The translations under genes and the position numbers were made by a program. From the NCBI GenBank assembly GCA_021166775.1, contig JAJPEQ010000004.1:1-64000 (forward strand): DNA of 64,000 bases. The letters run 5' to 3'. Below, piece after piece: positions 49,605 through 60,165 of the stretch. The notes below the pieces were generated by a model, which had not been told where the DNA came from, did not search any database, and saw only the letters and a list, made by a program, of their open reading frames with translations. Source of the DNA: Comamonas sp. GTDB taxonomy: Bacteria; Pseudomonadota; Gammaproteobacteria; Burkholderiales; Burkholderiaceae_C. Each line of letters opens with the position of its first letter. Position 1 is the first letter of the stretch.

Positions 49605-51773
49605 TCACCACACGGGGCGGTGCCGCTCCAACGCCTCGCGAACGGGCTGCCCCACCACGAAACCGTCCCCGTGCTTGTCGGCCAGCCGCGCCGCGCGCTC
49701 CAGGAAAACATCGACCCCGGTGCCGTAGATGAACTGCATGGCGCCTCCCGTCCAGGCGGGAAAGCCGATGCCGAAGATGGAGCCGATGTTGGCGTCGTGC
49801 ACGCTGGTGAGCACGCCCTCGGCCAGGCAGCGCGCGGTTTCGATCGCCTGGCGGTAGAGCAGCCGGTCCTGGATATCCGGCACGTTCCAAGCGGCGCCGG
49901 GCTGCTCGAACAGGGCCTTGAGTTCGGGCCAGAGCGTCTTCCTGCCGCCCTGTGGGTAGTCATAGAAGCCGCCGCCGCCCGCGCGGCCGGGGCGTTTGAG
50001 CTCTTTCACCATGCGCTCGACCAGCAGCTCGCCGGGCGTGGCGTGGTAGGGCTTGCCCTCGGCGGCGAAGTCGGCGCGGGTCTGGTCCATGACATGCACG
50101 CTCAAACTGAGCGCGGTTTCATCGAGTACCGCCAGCGGCCCCACGGGCATGCCCGCCTGCATCGCGGCGTTCTCGATGACGGCGGCGGGAATGCCTTCGG
50201 AGAGCAGGGTGGCGCCCTCCATCACGTAGGTGCCGAAGGTGCGGCTGGTGTAGAAGCCCCGCGCGTCGTTGACCACGATGGGCGTCTTGCCCAGGGCCTG
50301 TACGTAGTCGAAGGCGCGCGCCACGGTGTCGTCGCTCGTTGCCTTGCCGCGGATGATCTCCACGAGCTGCATCTTGTCCACGGGGCTGAAGAAGTGGATG
50401 CCGATGAATTTCTCCGGCGTGCGGCTGGCCCGGGCCAGGCCCGTGATGGGCAGCGTGGAGGTGTTGCTCGCGAAGAAGCCGTGGGCGGCCAGTTGCGGCT
50501 CGGCCTCTTGCGTGACCCGGGCCTTGAGCTCGCGGTTCTCGAACACGGCCTCGATGATGAGATCGCACCCCGAAAGCGCCTGGGCGTCGGCCGTGGGCGT
50601 GATGCGCGCCAGCAGCCCCTGCGCCGCCTCTTCGGTCATGCGGCCTTTTTCGACGCGCTTGTGCGCCAGCCTGGCGCTGTAGGCCTTGCCTGCCTCGGCC
50701 TTTTCCACGCTCACATCCTTGAGCACGGTGGCGATGCCGCGGCTGGCCTGCGCCCAGGCAATGCCCGCGCCCATCATGCCGGCGCCGAGGATGCCGACCT
50801 TCGCGGGTTTGAAGCGCTCGGCCGCCGCCGGGCGCGACTTGCCGCTCTTGATCGCGTTCAGGTCGAAGAAGAAGGTGCCCACCATGTTGCGCGCGACCTG
50901 GCTCGTCATGATCTTGGCGAGGTAGCGGCTTTCGATGCGCAGCGCCGTGTCGAAGTCCACCAGCGCGCCCTCGACCATGGCGCTGAGCGCCGCTTCGGGC
51001 GCGGGGTAGCGCCCGCGCGTGGTCTTGCGCAGCATCGCGGGTGCGACGGCCAGGGCGGCGGCAATCTTCGGGTTCGCGGGCGTGCCGCCGGGCATTTTGT
51101 AGCCCTTCTCATCCCAGGGGTGGCGCGATGCGGGGTGGGCGGCGATCCACGCGAGGGCGGCGGGCCGCAGCGCGCCGGCGTCGGCCACCAGCTCGTGCAC
51201 CAGGCCCAGCTCCTTGCCCTTGCGCGGGTTGAAGAGCTTGCCTTCCATGATCCAGGGCTGCGCGCCCATCAGACCCAGCAGCCGCACCATCTTGGTGATG
51301 CCGCTGGCGCCGGGGATCAGGCCCAGCGTCACTTCGGGCAGGCCGAGCTGGATCTTCGCGTCATCGACGGCGATGCGGTGGTGGCCGATCAGCGCCACCT
51401 CCCAGCCGCCACCCAGCGCCGTGCCGTTGATGCAGGTGGCGACGGGCAGGCCCAGCGTCTCCAGCGTGCGCATCTGCCGCTTCATGTGCTCGATGCGCTC
51501 GAAGGCCCGCGGCGCGTCGGCCTCGCTCATCTGGAAGATGGCCTTGAGGTCGGCCCCGGCGAAGAAGCTGCTCTTGGCCGAGGCGAGCACGATGCCCTTG
51601 AGCGCCGCGCCGAGGCGCTCGCGCTCGGCCAGCACCTGCGCGGTCACGGTGGCCAGGTCATCCTGCCAGCGCTGGCACATGGTGTTGACGGGCGAGCCGG
51701 GCTCGTCGAAGGTGATGAGCGCCACCTGGCCTTCGCCGTGGGCCGGGATCAGTTCGTAGCGGATGGTGTCCAT
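49605..51773 (-). CDS. Enoyl-CoA hydratase / 3-hydroxyacyl-CoA dehydrogenase fusion (FadB/FadJ-like)
   Basis: This 722-residue fusion has the crotonase domain first (residues 1-200) with FFAGADLKAIFQM and NGTALGGGWEVALIGHHRIA. The dehydrogenase follows (about 325-710) with VGILGAGMMGAGIAWAQASRG and IGIHFFSPVDKMQLVEIIRG. The first hydratase Glu is present (LGLPEVTLG), but the second position appears to read Pro/Trp, so hydratase activity should be checked. It runs two steps of beta-oxidation. The start after AAGGA at 51773 is preferred to an upstream extension. The thiolase gene lies 14 bases upstream. Confidence 0.92.
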   Translation of the reverse strand: MDTIRYELIPAHGEGQVALITFDEPGSPVNTMCQRWQDDLATVTAQVLAERERLGAALKGIVLASAKSSFFAGADLKAIFQMSEADAPRAFERIEHMKRQMRTLETLGLPVATCINGTALGGGWEVALIGHHRIAVDDAKIQLGLPEVTLGLIPGASGITKMVRLLGLMGAQPWIMEGKLFNPRKGKELGLVHELVADAGALRPAALAWIAAHPASRHPWDEKGYKMPGGTPANPKIAAALAVAPAMLRKTTRGRYPAPEAALSAMVEGALVDFDTALRIESRYLAKIMTSQVARNMVGTFFFDLNAIKSGKSRPAAAERFKPAKVGILGAGMMGAGIAWAQASRGIATVLKDVSVEKAEAGKAYSARLAHKRVEKGRMTEEAAQGLLARITPTADAQALSGCDLIIEAVFENRELKARVTQEAEPQLAAHGFFASNTSTLPITGLARASRTPEKFIGIHFFSPVDKMQLVEIIRGKATSDDTVARAFDYVQALGKTPIVVNDARGFYTSRTFGTYVMEGATLLSEGIPAAVIENAAMQAGMPVGPLAVLDETALSLSVHVMDQTRADFAAEGKPYHATPGELLVERMVKELKRPGRAGGGGFYDYPQGGRKTLWPELKALFEQPGAAWNVPDIQDRLLYRQAIETARCLAEGVLTSVHDANIGSIFGIGFPAWTGGAMQFIYGTGVDVFLERAARLADKHGDGFVVGQPVREALERHRPVW

Positions 51774-51787
51774 GGTGTGTTCCTTGT

Positions 51788-52993
51788 TCAGACGCGCTCG
51801 ACGATGGTCGCGATGCCCATGCCCCCGCCCACGCACAGCGTGACGAGGCCGTAGCGCAGCTGGCGCCGGTGCAGCTCGTCGATCAGCGTGGAGAGCAGCA
51901 TCGCTCCGGTGGCGCCCAGCGGATGGCCCATGGCGATCGCGCCGCCGTTGACGTTCACCTTCTCGTGCGGCACCCCCATCTCGCGCATGAAGCGCATGGG
52001 CACGGCGGCGAAGGCTTCGTTCACCTCGAAGAGGTCGATCTGCTCGATGCTCATGCCCGCGCGGGCCAGCGCCTTGCGCGTGGCGGGCATGGGGCCGGTG
52101 AGCATGATGGTGGGGTCGGCCCCGCTCACGGCGGTGGCCACGATGCGCGCGCGCGGCGTGAGACCGTGGGTCCTGGCGGCGGCCTCGCTGCCGATCAGCA
52201 CGGCGGCGGCGCCATCGACGATGCCCGAGGAATTGCCCGCGTGGTGCACGTGCTGAATCTGCGCCACCTGCGGGTAGCGCTGCAGCGCCACGGCGTCAAA
52301 GCCCATGTCGCCGAGCTGCGCGAACGAGGGCTTGAGCGCGGCCAGCACCTCCAGCGTGGTCTGCGGCTTGATGAATTCGTCTTCTTCCAGAATGGTCTGG
52401 CCGAGGAAGTCGCGCACCGGAACGACCGAACGCCTGAAGTGGCCGGCGGCGCGCGCGGCGGCGGCGCGCTGCTGCGAGGCGACGGCGAAGGCGTCGACGT
52501 CGCCGCGCGTGAAGCCGTCGAGCGTGGCGATCAGGTCCGCGCCTATGCCCTGGGGCACGAACAGCGTGTCCATGTTGGTGGCCGGGTCCTGCGCCCAGGC
52601 GCCGCCGTCGCTGCCCAGCGGCACGCGGCTCATGCTCTCCACGCCGCCCGCGACGACCAGGTCTTCCCAGCCGCTCGCGACCTTCTGCGCCGCCAGGTTC
52701 ACCGCCTCCAGGCCCGAGGCGCAGAAGCGGTTGATCTGCACGCCCGCGCACGTCCAGGCCCAGCCGGCCTTGAGCGCCGCCACCTTCGGCAGCACCGAGC
52801 CCTGTTCGCCCACGGGCGAGACGATGCCCATGACCACGTCATCGACGGCGGCGGTGTCGAAGTCGTGGCGCGCCTGCAGTTCCTTGAGCAGGCCCACGGC
52901 CAGGTCGATGGGCTTGACCTCGTGCAGGTGGCCGTCCTTCTTGCCCTTGCCACGCGGAGTGCGCAGGGCTTCGAATACGAAGGCGGATGTCAT
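51788..52993 (-). CDS. Acetyl-CoA acetyltransferase / 3-ketoacyl-CoA thiolase
   Basis: This 401-residue thiolase has [17 protein letters not shown] with the nucleophilic Cys near residue 92. [15 protein letters not shown] carries the catalytic His near 354, and [15 protein letters not shown] carries the second Cys. It performs the last cleavage of the beta-oxidation round with the fusion enzyme encoded next. A dispersed repeat lies directly upstream, between this gene and the acyl-CoA dehydrogenase gene, and the two are probably still co-transcribed. Confidence 0.94.
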   Translation of the reverse strand: MTSAFVFEALRTPRGKGKKDGHLHEVKPIDLAVGLLKELQARHDFDTAAVDDVVMGIVSPVGEQGSVLPKVAALKAGWAWTCAGVQINRFCASGLEAVNLAAQKVASGWEDLVVAGGVESMSRVPLGSDGGAWAQDPATNMDTLFVPQGIGADLIATLDGFTRGDVDAFAVASQQRAAAARAAGHFRRSVVPVRDFLGQTILEEDEFIKPQTTLEVLAALKPSFAQLGDMGFDAVALQRYPQVAQIQHVHHAGNSSGIVDGAAAVLIGSEAAARTHGLTPRARIVATAVSGADPTIMLTGPMPATRKALARAGMSIEQIDLFEVNEAFAAVPMRFMREMGVPHEKVNVNGGAIAMGHPLGATGAMLLSTLIDELHRRQLRYGLVTLCVGGGMGIATIVERV

Positions 52994-53005
52994 GGAGTAT
53001 CTCCG

Positions 53006-53063
53006 GTTTGAATAAAAAAAGGCCGCCGGCGCTTATGCGACAAGCGCGGACAGCTATCAATAG
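53006..53063 (+). repeat. Dispersed AGCAGCTATCAA repeat, copy D (intergenic)
   Basis: This intergenic copy is in the same orientation as A and B, with ACAAGCGC and a one-base variant end, GACAGCTATCAATA. It lies between the acyl-CoA dehydrogenase and thiolase genes of region 5, in their transcript. Confidence 0.85.
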
Positions 53064-53074
53064 AGAAGTTCAAC

Positions 53075-54241
53075 TCAGCGACCACCCAGGCCCATGCCGC
53101 GCGAGATCACCTCTTTCATGATCTCGTTGGTGCCGCCGTAGATGCGCTGCACGCGCGCGTCGGCCCAGGCGCGGGTGATCGGGTATTCCCACATGTAGCC
53201 GTAGCCGCCAAAAAGCTGCACGCACTCGTCCATCACCTTGAACTGCAGGTCGGTGGTCCAGGACTTGGCCATGCTCGCGGTGGCGGTATCGAGTTCGTCC
53301 TTGAGGATCAGCTCGCAGCATTTGTCGACGAACACGCGCGCCACCTGCACCTGCGTCTGCAGATCGGCCAGCTGGTAACGCGTGTTCTGGAAGGCGGCCA
53401 CGCTCTGGCCGAAGACCTTGCGCTGCTTGACGTAATCCACCGTCCAGTCGATCGCGGCCTGCGCGGCGGCGACGGCGGTGATCGCGATCTGCAGCCGCTC
53501 CCAGGGCAGCTGCTCCATCAGGCAGATGAAGCCCTTGTTCTGCAGCGCCGCGCCGCCCAGCAGGTTCTCGGCCGGCACCTGCACGTCGTTGAAGAACAGC
53601 TCGGAGGTGTCCTGCGCCTTCATGCCGGCTTTCTTCAGGCGCTGGCCCTTCTCGAAGCCCGCCATGCCGCGCTCCACGAGCAGCAGGCTCGTGCCCTTGG
53701 CGCCCGCGGCCGGGTCGGTTTTGGCGACGACGATGACCAGGTCCGCATGCCAGCCGTTGGTGATGAAGGTCTTGCTGCCGTTGAGCACGTAGTGGCTGCC
53801 GTCCGGCGCGAGCAGCGCGGTGGTCTTCACGCCCTGCAGGTCGCTGCCGGCCGCGGGCTCGGTCATCGCGATCGCGCCCACCATCTCGCCGCTGGCGAGC
53901 CGGGGCAGGTATTTGCGCTTCTGCGCCTCGGTGCCGTAGTGCAGGATGTAGGGCGCGACGATCTCGCTGTGCAGCCCGAAGCCGATGCCGGTGCAGCCTG
54001 CGCGCGCGATCTCCTCCATCTGCACCACCGAGTAGAGCTTGTCCGCGCCCGCGCCGCCGTAGGTCTCGGGGAGGCTCAGGCACAGGAAACCGTTGGCGCC
54101 GGCCTTGTTCCAGACGGCGCGGTCCACGTAGCCCTGCTCTTCCCAGGCGGCGTGGTGCGGGGTGACTTCCTTGTCGATGAAGCGGCGAAAGCTGTCGGCG
54201 AACGCCAGGTGGCCGGAATCAAACAGGGTGCGGGCGATCAT
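53075..54241 (-). CDS. Acyl-CoA dehydrogenase of region 5
   Basis: This 388-residue acyl-CoA dehydrogenase has AIAMTEPAAGSDLQGV (near residue 127), LNGSKTFITNGWHADLVIV, RLQIAITAVAAAQAAIDWTVDYVKQRKVFGQ and LFGGYGYMWEYPITR. The C-terminal RIYGGTNEIMKEVI has Gly where medium-chain enzymes carry the catalytic Glu, so the base is probably at the alternative position used by long- and branched-chain enzymes. The start codon lies three bases from the shared 30-bp operator element at 54244, pointing to its own regulated promoter. It begins the transcript that also carries the thiolase and the FadB-like gene. Confidence 0.93.
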   Translation of the reverse strand: MIARTLFDSGHLAFADSFRRFIDKEVTPHHAAWEEQGYVDRAVWNKAGANGFLCLSLPETYGGAGADKLYSVVQMEEIARAGCTGIGFGLHSEIVAPYILHYGTEAQKRKYLPRLASGEMVGAIAMTEPAAGSDLQGVKTTALLAPDGSHYVLNGSKTFITNGWHADLVIVVAKTDPAAGAKGTSLLLVERGMAGFEKGQRLKKAGMKAQDTSELFFNDVQVPAENLLGGAALQNKGFICLMEQLPWERLQIAITAVAAAQAAIDWTVDYVKQRKVFGQSVAAFQNTRYQLADLQTQVQVARVFVDKCCELILKDELDTATASMAKSWTTDLQFKVMDECVQLFGGYGYMWEYPITRAWADARVQRIYGGTNEIMKEVISRGMGLGGR

Positions 54242-54243
54242 GG

Positions 54244-54273
54244 TATTTTTCCAAAGCAAATGCTTGGTCAAAT
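54244..54273 (-). promoter_or_regulatory. Shared 30-bp operator before the acyl-CoA dehydrogenase
   Basis: The element starts TATTTTTCCAAAGC, has core AAGC-AAAT-GCTT and ends AAAT. It is the same length and layout as the one at 25430. On the minus strand it covers a TTGACC that could be a -35 box. It lies 3-32 bases before the start codon of the acyl-CoA dehydrogenase, an ideal place for repression. Confidence 0.7.
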
Positions 54274-54313
54274 TCTGACAGCTGACCGGCAAATTGCAAG
54301 TCGCACAAACGAC

Positions 54314-54333
54314 AAACCGCCCGAAGGCGGCTT
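54314..54333 (-). terminator. Terminator after the substrate-binding protein gene
   Basis: On the minus strand AAGCCGCC-TTCG-GGCGGTTT forms an eight-base stem with a stable UUCG loop, followed by a T-rich stretch. It ends the LivH-to-binding-protein transcript before the acyl-CoA dehydrogenase promoter. Confidence 0.85.
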
Positions 54334-54353
54334 GCGTGCAGGTGAGAGGGCGC

Positions 54354-55523
54354 CTACTTGGTGTGGTAGGGCGAGACCACCTTCCACTTGCCATCCTCGA
54401 CCTGCGACAGGCGCCACGCCGTGCTGCCCAGGTGGTTGGTGGCGGTGTAATGCGCGGGGGCGCTGCCGAAGATGTCGGTCGGGTAGCTCATGCCGTCCAT
54501 GGTCTTGATGAAGGCGTCGGTCGTCAGGTTGGGGCCGGCCTTGGCGACCGCCTGCAGGAACATGTCCATGACGATGTAGCCATAGGCCGAGAAAATGCCG
54601 CCGTCCTCGTTGTACTTGGTCTTGTACTTGGTGGCCCAGAACGCGAGTTGCTTGTTGCTGGTGTCATCGGCGTAGGGCACCTGCGCGGCCATCGTGGCGT
54701 ACAGGCCATCCATGGCCTTGCCGCCGAGCTTGGGGATGAGCTCGCTGTACGACGCGGCCGAGCCCAGGAACACCGGGTTGTAGCCCATCTTCCTGGAGGT
54801 GGCCACGGTGCCTATGGTCTCGCGGATCACACCGCCCAGCGTCACCAGATCGCAGCCCGCGGCCTTGGTCTTGGCCACCTGCGATGAGAAATCGGTGGCG
54901 CCGCGCTTGAAGCTGGCTTTCTCCACGAGCTGCATGCCGATGTCCTTGAGGCCGTCCTCGGTGCCCTTGAGCACTTCGGCGCCGAACTCATCGTCCTGGT
55001 AGATGGTGCAGACCTTGGAGAGCTTCTTTTCCTTCACGAGCTCGGGCACGGCCTCGCGGATCTGCTGGTAATAGGGCGCGATGAAGGCGTAGGTGAGCGG
55101 GTTCAGCGGCTCGTACATCTCGCGCGCGGCCGTGAGCGGAAGGAAGTTGATCACCTTCTTGGGGAACATCACCGGGAAGGTGGCCAGGTTGGCCGCCGTG
55201 CCGATGTGGCCGACGATGGCGAACACCTTCTCCTGGTTCACCAGTTTTTGCGCCGCCAGCACCGCGCGCTTGGGGTCGTAGCCGTCGTCTTCCACCTTGA
55301 AGACGATCTTGCGGCCGTTGATGCCGCCCTGCTCGTTGGCCTCGTCCACGCGCAACTGCATGCCGTCGCGCGCCTGCTTGCCGATGGGCGCGAGCGGCCC
55401 CGAGAGATCCTGGATGGTGGCCAGCTTGAGTTCGGTCTTGCTCACGCCCAGGTTCTGCGCCAGAGCGGTGCCGGCAAAGCCCAGGGCGCAGGCGGCGGCC
55501 ACAAGGGTGGTCTTCAGGTGCAT
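54354..55523 (-). CDS. Periplasmic substrate-binding protein of a Liv-type ABC transporter
   Basis: This 389-residue type I periplasmic-binding-fold protein has a signal peptide (MHLKTTLVAAACALGFAGTALA, cut before QNLGVSK). The family opening IQDLSGPLAPIGKQARDGMQL follows, with GHIGTAANLATFPVMFPKKV and a hinge. It should capture the substrate for the LivHMGF permease encoded upstream in the same transcript. The nearby acyl-CoA ligase and beta-oxidation genes suggest an organic acid rather than an amino acid. AAGGAG precedes the ATG at 55523. A terminator follows the gene. Confidence 0.9.
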   Translation of the reverse strand: MHLKTTLVAAACALGFAGTALAQNLGVSKTELKLATIQDLSGPLAPIGKQARDGMQLRVDEANEQGGINGRKIVFKVEDDGYDPKRAVLAAQKLVNQEKVFAIVGHIGTAANLATFPVMFPKKVINFLPLTAAREMYEPLNPLTYAFIAPYYQQIREAVPELVKEKKLSKVCTIYQDDEFGAEVLKGTEDGLKDIGMQLVEKASFKRGATDFSSQVAKTKAAGCDLVTLGGVIRETIGTVATSRKMGYNPVFLGSAASYSELIPKLGGKAMDGLYATMAAQVPYADDTSNKQLAFWATKYKTKYNEDGGIFSAYGYIVMDMFLQAVAKAGPNLTTDAFIKTMDGMSYPTDIFGSAPAHYTATNHLGSTAWRLSQVEDGKWKVVSPYHTK

Positions 55524-55579
55524 GGTCGGGTCTCCTTGGTTCAACGAAATGATTGTGGGTGCTCTTGCTCGGGTGCGGC

Positions 55580-57451
<1,872 letters not shown>

Positions 57452-57455
57452 GCCG

Positions 57456-58247
57456 TCATCTCCAGGTCTTCTTCCTTTTCCAGCGCCGCTCGCCGCGCAT
57501 GCCCGTGTCCTTCATGCCGAGGTAGAACTCCTTGATGTCCTCCTTCTCGCGCAGGCGCTCGCAGCGGTCTTCCATCACGATGCGGCCGTTTTCCAGCACG
57601 TAGCCGAAATCGGCGGCGTTCAGCGCCATGTTGGCGTTTTGCTCGACCAGCAGGATGGTGGTGCCGCGCTCGCGGTTGATGCGCACCACGATCTCGAAGA
57701 TCTCCTTGGTCAGGCGCGGGCTCAGGCCGAGGCTGGGCTCGTCCAGCAGGATGAGCTCGGGCGCGGCCATGAGCGCGCGGCTGATCGCCAGCATCTGCTG
57801 CTGCCCGCCCGAGAGCAGCCCCGCGTCCTGCTGCATACGCTCCTTGAGCACGGGAAAGTAGCCGTAGACCAGCTCCAGGTCGCGCGCCACCGCGTCGCGG
57901 TCGCGCCGCGTGTAGGCGCCCATCATGAGGTTGTCGCGCACCGACAGAAGCGGGAAGACCTCGCGCCCCTCGGGCACATGCATCAGGCCCAGGCGCACGA
58001 TGCTCGTCGGGTCCTGCGCGGTGATGTTGCCGCCCTTGAAATGCACGCTGCCCTTGAGCGGATCGATGATGCCCGAGATGGTCTTGAGGATGGTGGTCTT
58101 GCCCGCGCCGTTGCTGCCCAGCACCGTGGCGATCTCGCCGGGATGCACGGTGAGGCTCACGCCGCGGATGGCCTTGATTGGGCCATAGGCACTCTCCACG
58201 TTCTGCAGTTGCAGCAGCGGTTGCGCGCTGGTTTCCGGCGCGCTCAT
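57456..58247 (-). CDS. livF: Liv-type ABC transporter ATPase (LivF)
   Basis: This 263-residue ATPase shows Walker A GSNGAGKTTILKTI near residue 43, signature LLSGGQQQMLAISRALM, Walker B LILLDEPSLGLSPRLTKEIFE and an H-loop-free Q-type end (LLVEQNANMAL), all typical of LivF. It pairs with LivG, which it overlaps by four bases, and powers the LivH/LivM permease. The basic C-terminal tail (RWKRKKTWR) is longer than usual. The open frame extends upstream inside livG; the ATG at 58247 is the natural start. Confidence 0.93.
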   Translation of the reverse strand: MSAPETSAQPLLQLQNVESAYGPIKAIRGVSLTVHPGEIATVLGSNGAGKTTILKTISGIIDPLKGSVHFKGGNITAQDPTSIVRLGLMHVPEGREVFPLLSVRDNLMMGAYTRRDRDAVARDLELVYGYFPVLKERMQQDAGLLSGGQQQMLAISRALMAAPELILLDEPSLGLSPRLTKEIFEIVVRINRERGTTILLVEQNANMALNAADFGYVLENGRIVMEDRCERLREKEDIKEFYLGMKDTGMRGERRWKRKKTWR

Positions 58248-59083
58248 GCCCGGCCTCCCACCTGCTGCCCGGCCGGGCGGCGCAGATTGCTCACGTCGTC
58301 GATGGTGCCCAGATACGCCTCGATCACGCCCGGATGCGCCTGCACCTCGGCCGGCGTGCCCAGCGCCAGCACCTCGCCCTGGTTCATGGCCAGCACCCGG
58401 TCGGAGACGCGCGAGACCAGCGACATGTCGTGCTCCACCATCAGCACGGTGATGCCCAGGTCGCTCGCGATGTCCTCGATCCAGAACGCCATGTCGTCCG
58501 TCTCCTCCACGTTCAGGCCCGAAGAGGGCTCGTCGAGCAGCAGCAGCCGCGGCTCGGTCGCCAGCGCGCGGCCCAGCTCCACCACCTTGCGCACGCCGTA
58601 GGGCAGGCCGCCGACCAGCGTGTCGCGGAAGTGCTGCAAGTCCAGGAAGTCGATCACTTCCTCGACCTTCTCGCGGGCGCGCACCTCGGCAGCGCGCGTG
58701 CGCGGCGTGAACAGCAGCTCGCGCCACAGGCCGGTCTCGCGCCGCGTATGGCGGCCGATCAGGAGGTTGGCCAGCACGCTGGCGTGCTCGAACAGTTCGA
58801 TGTTCTGGAAGGTACGCGCGATGCCCAGCTGCGCCACCGTGTGCGGCGCCTGCTCGGTGAGTCTGAGCTCGCCGTGCGGCCCGGCCCAGGTGATGTGTCC
58901 GCTCGTGGGCTGGTAGATGCGGCTGATGAGGTTGAACACCGTCGTCTTGCCCGCGCCGTTGGGGCCGATGAGCGTGAAGACTTCGCCTTCATGCACATCG
59001 AAGCTCACGTCGTTGACCGCCAGCAGGCCGCCGAAGCGCACGCTCAAGTTGCGGGCCGAAAGCAGGATGTCGCCGCCCGTCAT
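58244..59083 (-). CDS. livG: Liv-type ABC transporter ATPase (LivG)
   Basis: This 279-residue ATPase shows Walker A GPNGAGKTTVFNLISRIY near residue 41, QLGIARTFQNIELFEHASVLANLLIG as in LivG, and signature-region LPYGVRKVVELGRALA in which the usual LSGGQ is replaced by the LivG-type LPYG. Walker B is LLLLDEPSSGLN. It forms the ATPase pair with LivF at the membrane. It overlaps livM and livF by four bases each, so the cassette is translationally coupled. Confidence 0.93.
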   Translation of the reverse strand: MTGGDILLSARNLSVRFGGLLAVNDVSFDVHEGEVFTLIGPNGAGKTTVFNLISRIYQPTSGHITWAGPHGELRLTEQAPHTVAQLGIARTFQNIELFEHASVLANLLIGRHTRRETGLWRELLFTPRTRAAEVRAREKVEEVIDFLDLQHFRDTLVGGLPYGVRKVVELGRALATEPRLLLLDEPSSGLNVEETDDMAFWIEDIASDLGITVLMVEHDMSLVSRVSDRVLAMNQGEVLALGTPAEVQAHPGVIEAYLGTIDDVSNLRRPAGQQVGGRA

Positions 59084-60156
59084 CTCAGGCGCTCCGATTT
59101 CTGGAAACTCTTCTGGCGCTTGAACATGCCGCGGCGGTAGAAGGGAAAGAGCTGCAGCCAGGCGCGCACCTTGATCCAGCGCCCGTAGATGCCCAGCGGC
59201 TCGAACATGACGAAGGCGATCAGCACCGCGCCGTAGACGAAGGTCTGCAGGCCCGGCGACTGGCCGATCGATTCAGGCAGCCAGTCCTTGCCCAGGCCGA
59301 TGAGCTGCGGCATGAAGATGAGGAACATCGCCCCGAGGAAGGCGCCGTGCACCGAGCCCAGTCCGCCGATCACGATCATCAGCAGCAGGTCGATGGACTG
59401 CACGATGCCGAACTGCTCGGGCGTGATGAACTGCAGCTTGTGCGCGTACAGCGCCCCGGCGATGCCCGCCAGCGCCGCCGAGAGCGCGAACGACAGCGTC
59501 TTGTAGTACGCGAGGTGAATGCCCATGCTCTGCGCCGAGATCTCCGAATCGCGGATCGCGACGAAGGCCCGGCCCGTGGATGCGCGCAGCAGGTTGAGGA
59601 TGGCCAGGGTGCAGACCACGGCGATCGCCAGGCACAGGAAATAGAACGCCTCGGATGACTCGAACGCATGGCCCATGATCTGCGGAGGCTGCAGGAAGAT
59701 GCCCTTGTTGCCGCCCGTCACCGACTCCCAGCGCGCGAAGGCCTCCTCGACGATGAAGCCGAACGCCAGCGTCGCGATCGCAAGATAAATGCCCTTGACG
59801 CGCAGCGCCGGCAGCCCGACGACGATGCCCACGGCCGCGGCCAGCAGCGCCGCGCAGGCCAGCGCCAGAAAGAAGGGCCACCCCGCCGCCGTGAGCAGCG
59901 CCTGCGTGTACGCCCCCACGCCGAGAAAGGCCGCGTGCCCGAGCGAGAACTGCCCTGTGTAGCCCGACAGCAGCATCAGCCCCAGCCCGGCGATGCCGTA
60001 GATCAGCACGAAGGTGAGCTGCGCCAGCCAGTACTCGGGCAGTCCCCAGGGCGCCGCCAGCAGCGCCAGGCACAGCAGCCCGTACCAGAACACGTGTCCG
60101 CCGTGCCGGGCGAGACGGATGTCCTGCAGGTAGCTGGTCTTGAAGATGAATCTCAT
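59080..60156 (-). CDS. livM: Liv-type ABC transporter permease (LivM)
   Basis: This 358-residue membrane protein has about ten hydrophobic spans and the LivM features: GLGLMLLSGYTGQFSLGHAAFLGVGAYT near residue 60, an EAFARWESVTGG loop, the AIRDSEISAQSMGI cytoplasmic coupling loop and a closing IGGLGSVHGAFLGA. It forms the membrane channel with LivH. It lies nine bases after livH and overlaps livG by four bases. The basic C-terminal extension (KRQKSFQKSERLR) is cytoplasmic. Confidence 0.92.
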   Translation of the reverse strand: MRFIFKTSYLQDIRLARHGGHVFWYGLLCLALLAAPWGLPEYWLAQLTFVLIYGIAGLGLMLLSGYTGQFSLGHAAFLGVGAYTQALLTAAGWPFFLALACAALLAAAVGIVVGLPALRVKGIYLAIATLAFGFIVEEAFARWESVTGGNKGIFLQPPQIMGHAFESSEAFYFLCLAIAVVCTLAILNLLRASTGRAFVAIRDSEISAQSMGIHLAYYKTLSFALSAALAGIAGALYAHKLQFITPEQFGIVQSIDLLLMIVIGGLGSVHGAFLGAMFLIFMPQLIGLGKDWLPESIGQSPGLQTFVYGAVLIAFVMFEPLGIYGRWIKVRAWLQLFPFYRRGMFKRQKSFQKSERLR

Positions 60157-60165
60157 GATCCGGAC

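Noticed and set aside
53481-53510. REP-like GCAGCCGCTCCCAGG inside the region 5 acyl-CoA dehydrogenase, and GTGGGAGCGGCTGCAG near 48335 in the ABC ATPase
   Set aside because: In both, the residues (PWERLQIA and MWERLQML) are ordinary conserved family positions and the second half of the REP hairpin is missing.
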